In this document: piece by piece, positions 5,023-5,474 of the stretch | Layout: every line of letters starts with the position of its first letter | How positions within the stretch are numbered: the stretch's first letter is position 1 | Assembly: GCA_003565035.1 (NCBI GenBank) | Contig: PXDP01000334.1 | Coordinates: forward strand, 1 to 5,474 | Source: PVC group bacterium | Lineage (GTDB): Bacteria; Verrucomicrobiota; Kiritimatiellia; SS1-B-03-39; UBA6053 | DNA length: 5,474 nucleotides | Direction: 5' to 3' | The notes under the pieces: generated by a model | What the model was told of the DNA's origin: nothing | What the model saw: the letters and a program-made list of their open reading frames with translations, nothing else | Databases searched by the model: none | Translations under genes and position numbers: made by a program

Positions 5023-5063
5023 CATGGTTCCCGGAGACGAAGTCCGCTAAACTCTGGCTTACA

Positions 5064-5474
5064 ATGCGAATCCTCCTCTTAGACGACTGTCCGGATTTCC
5101 TCAGAGCCACCCGCGCCATTCTTGGCCGGATGGGCCACGAATGCCTCGCCCGGAACGAGTGCGCGGATGCCCTGGCGCTCCTGACCAGACAGACCTGCGA
5201 CCTTCTCCTTCTGAATCTGCACTTGACCAGTCAACCGGACGGCGGCTTGGCCTTGATCCCCCGCTTTCTTGCCGCCGATAAACACCTGAAAGTCGTCGCC
5301 CTCAGTGAACAGTCCTCCGTACCCGCGGCCGTGAAAGCCCTGCAGGCCGGCGCATGCGATTTTCTGACAAAACCCCTGTCCAAGGAGCGTCTGGAAAGCT
5401 GCCTCGCCCGCTTCGAAAGCCAGGCTACCCCGGACAAGCCGGAGGAGATCCCGCAAAAAAAATCTCCGAAAATC
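5064..5474 (+). CDS. Response regulator receiver domain with Asn at the phosphoacceptor site (3' end missing)
   Basis: Visible are 137 residues from ATG, open to the window edge. No other start is possible, because the frame is closed by TAG at 5010. No ribosome site is seen near the ATG, which suggests weak or leaderless initiation. Residues 1-118 are a receiver (CheY-like) domain: MRILLLDD with the acidic pair Asp7-Asp8, a conserved Ser81 in VVALSEQ, and Lys103 in AGACDFLTKPL. The phosphorylated Asp should sit in the strand CDLLLLNLHL, where this protein has Asn51 (codon AAT). It may therefore be an atypical receiver that does not accept phosphate in the usual way. Residues 119-137 are a Pro/Lys-rich linker; the output domain is outside the window, so it may be an NtrC-type sigma-54 activator, another DNA-binding type, or something else. 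It is divergent from the DUF3494 gene, whose upstream region carries a sigma-54-type promoter. Confidence 0.85.
   Translation, partial: MRILLLDDCPDFLRATRAILGRMGHECLARNECADALALLTRQTCDLLLLNLHLTSQPDGGLALIPRFLAADKHLKVVALSEQSSVPAAVKALQAGACDFLTKPLSKERLESCLARFESQATPDKPEEIPQKKSPKI

Noticed and set aside
5048..5053. TAAACT as a -10 box for a leaderless response-regulator transcript
   Set aside because: No acceptable -35 box lies at the right distance, so the match is too weak to list as a promoter.

Overview
This 5.5-kb window is bacterial chromosomal DNA of moderately high G+C. It probably comes from a Gram-negative organism with a PEP-CTERM/exosortase protein-sorting system. The signs are a secreted protein ending in a PEP motif, two good sigma-54 (-24/-12) promoter matches, a PA2779-family protein and a DUF2934 protein. 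Verrucomicrobiota or Proteobacteria would fit, but the sequence alone does not decide the phylum. I see no tRNA, rRNA, CRISPR array or insertion sequence.

Left part, plus strand. A 5'-truncated gene (2-1207) encodes an unusual fusion of a CDP-alcohol phosphatidyltransferase and a hemolysin III/PAQR-type membrane hydrolase. After a 284-base gap comes a small PA2779-family membrane protein (1492-1872), closed by a strong intrinsic terminator (1896-1929).

Middle part, minus strand. From right to left in transcription order: a secreted protein with two PRC-barrel domains (2734-3669), a very acidic small protein (2373-2708) 25 bases downstream and probably in the same operon, a hairpin terminator (2335-2363), and a separate DUF2934 protein (1937-2260) that converges on the PA2779 gene.

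Right part. A minus-strand gene (4040-4738) encodes a secreted DUF3494 (ice-binding-like adhesin) protein. Its PEP-CTERM sorting tail is cut by an in-frame amber codon right after the PEP motif. The missing membrane helix and basic tail are still encoded downstream (3971-4039), just ahead of an intrinsic terminator (3915-3943). At the far right a plus-strand gene begins (5064 to the window end) that encodes a response-regulator receiver domain, with Asn where the phosphorylated Asp should be.

The most interesting feature is regulatory. The PRC-barrel operon and the DUF3494 gene each carry a TGGCAC-N5-GTGCTA sigma-54-type promoter about 70 bases before the start codon. Each also has the same upstream motif, TTTCGGGCAG-R-ATGCC, at exactly the same distance (101 bases) from the promoter. 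This looks like a two-member sigma-54 regulon with a shared activator site. The divergent response regulator next to one member is a natural but unproven candidate for the activator, because its output domain lies outside the window. A second motif, GGG-W-N3-ACCC, occurs upstream of both plus-strand genes that start in the window.
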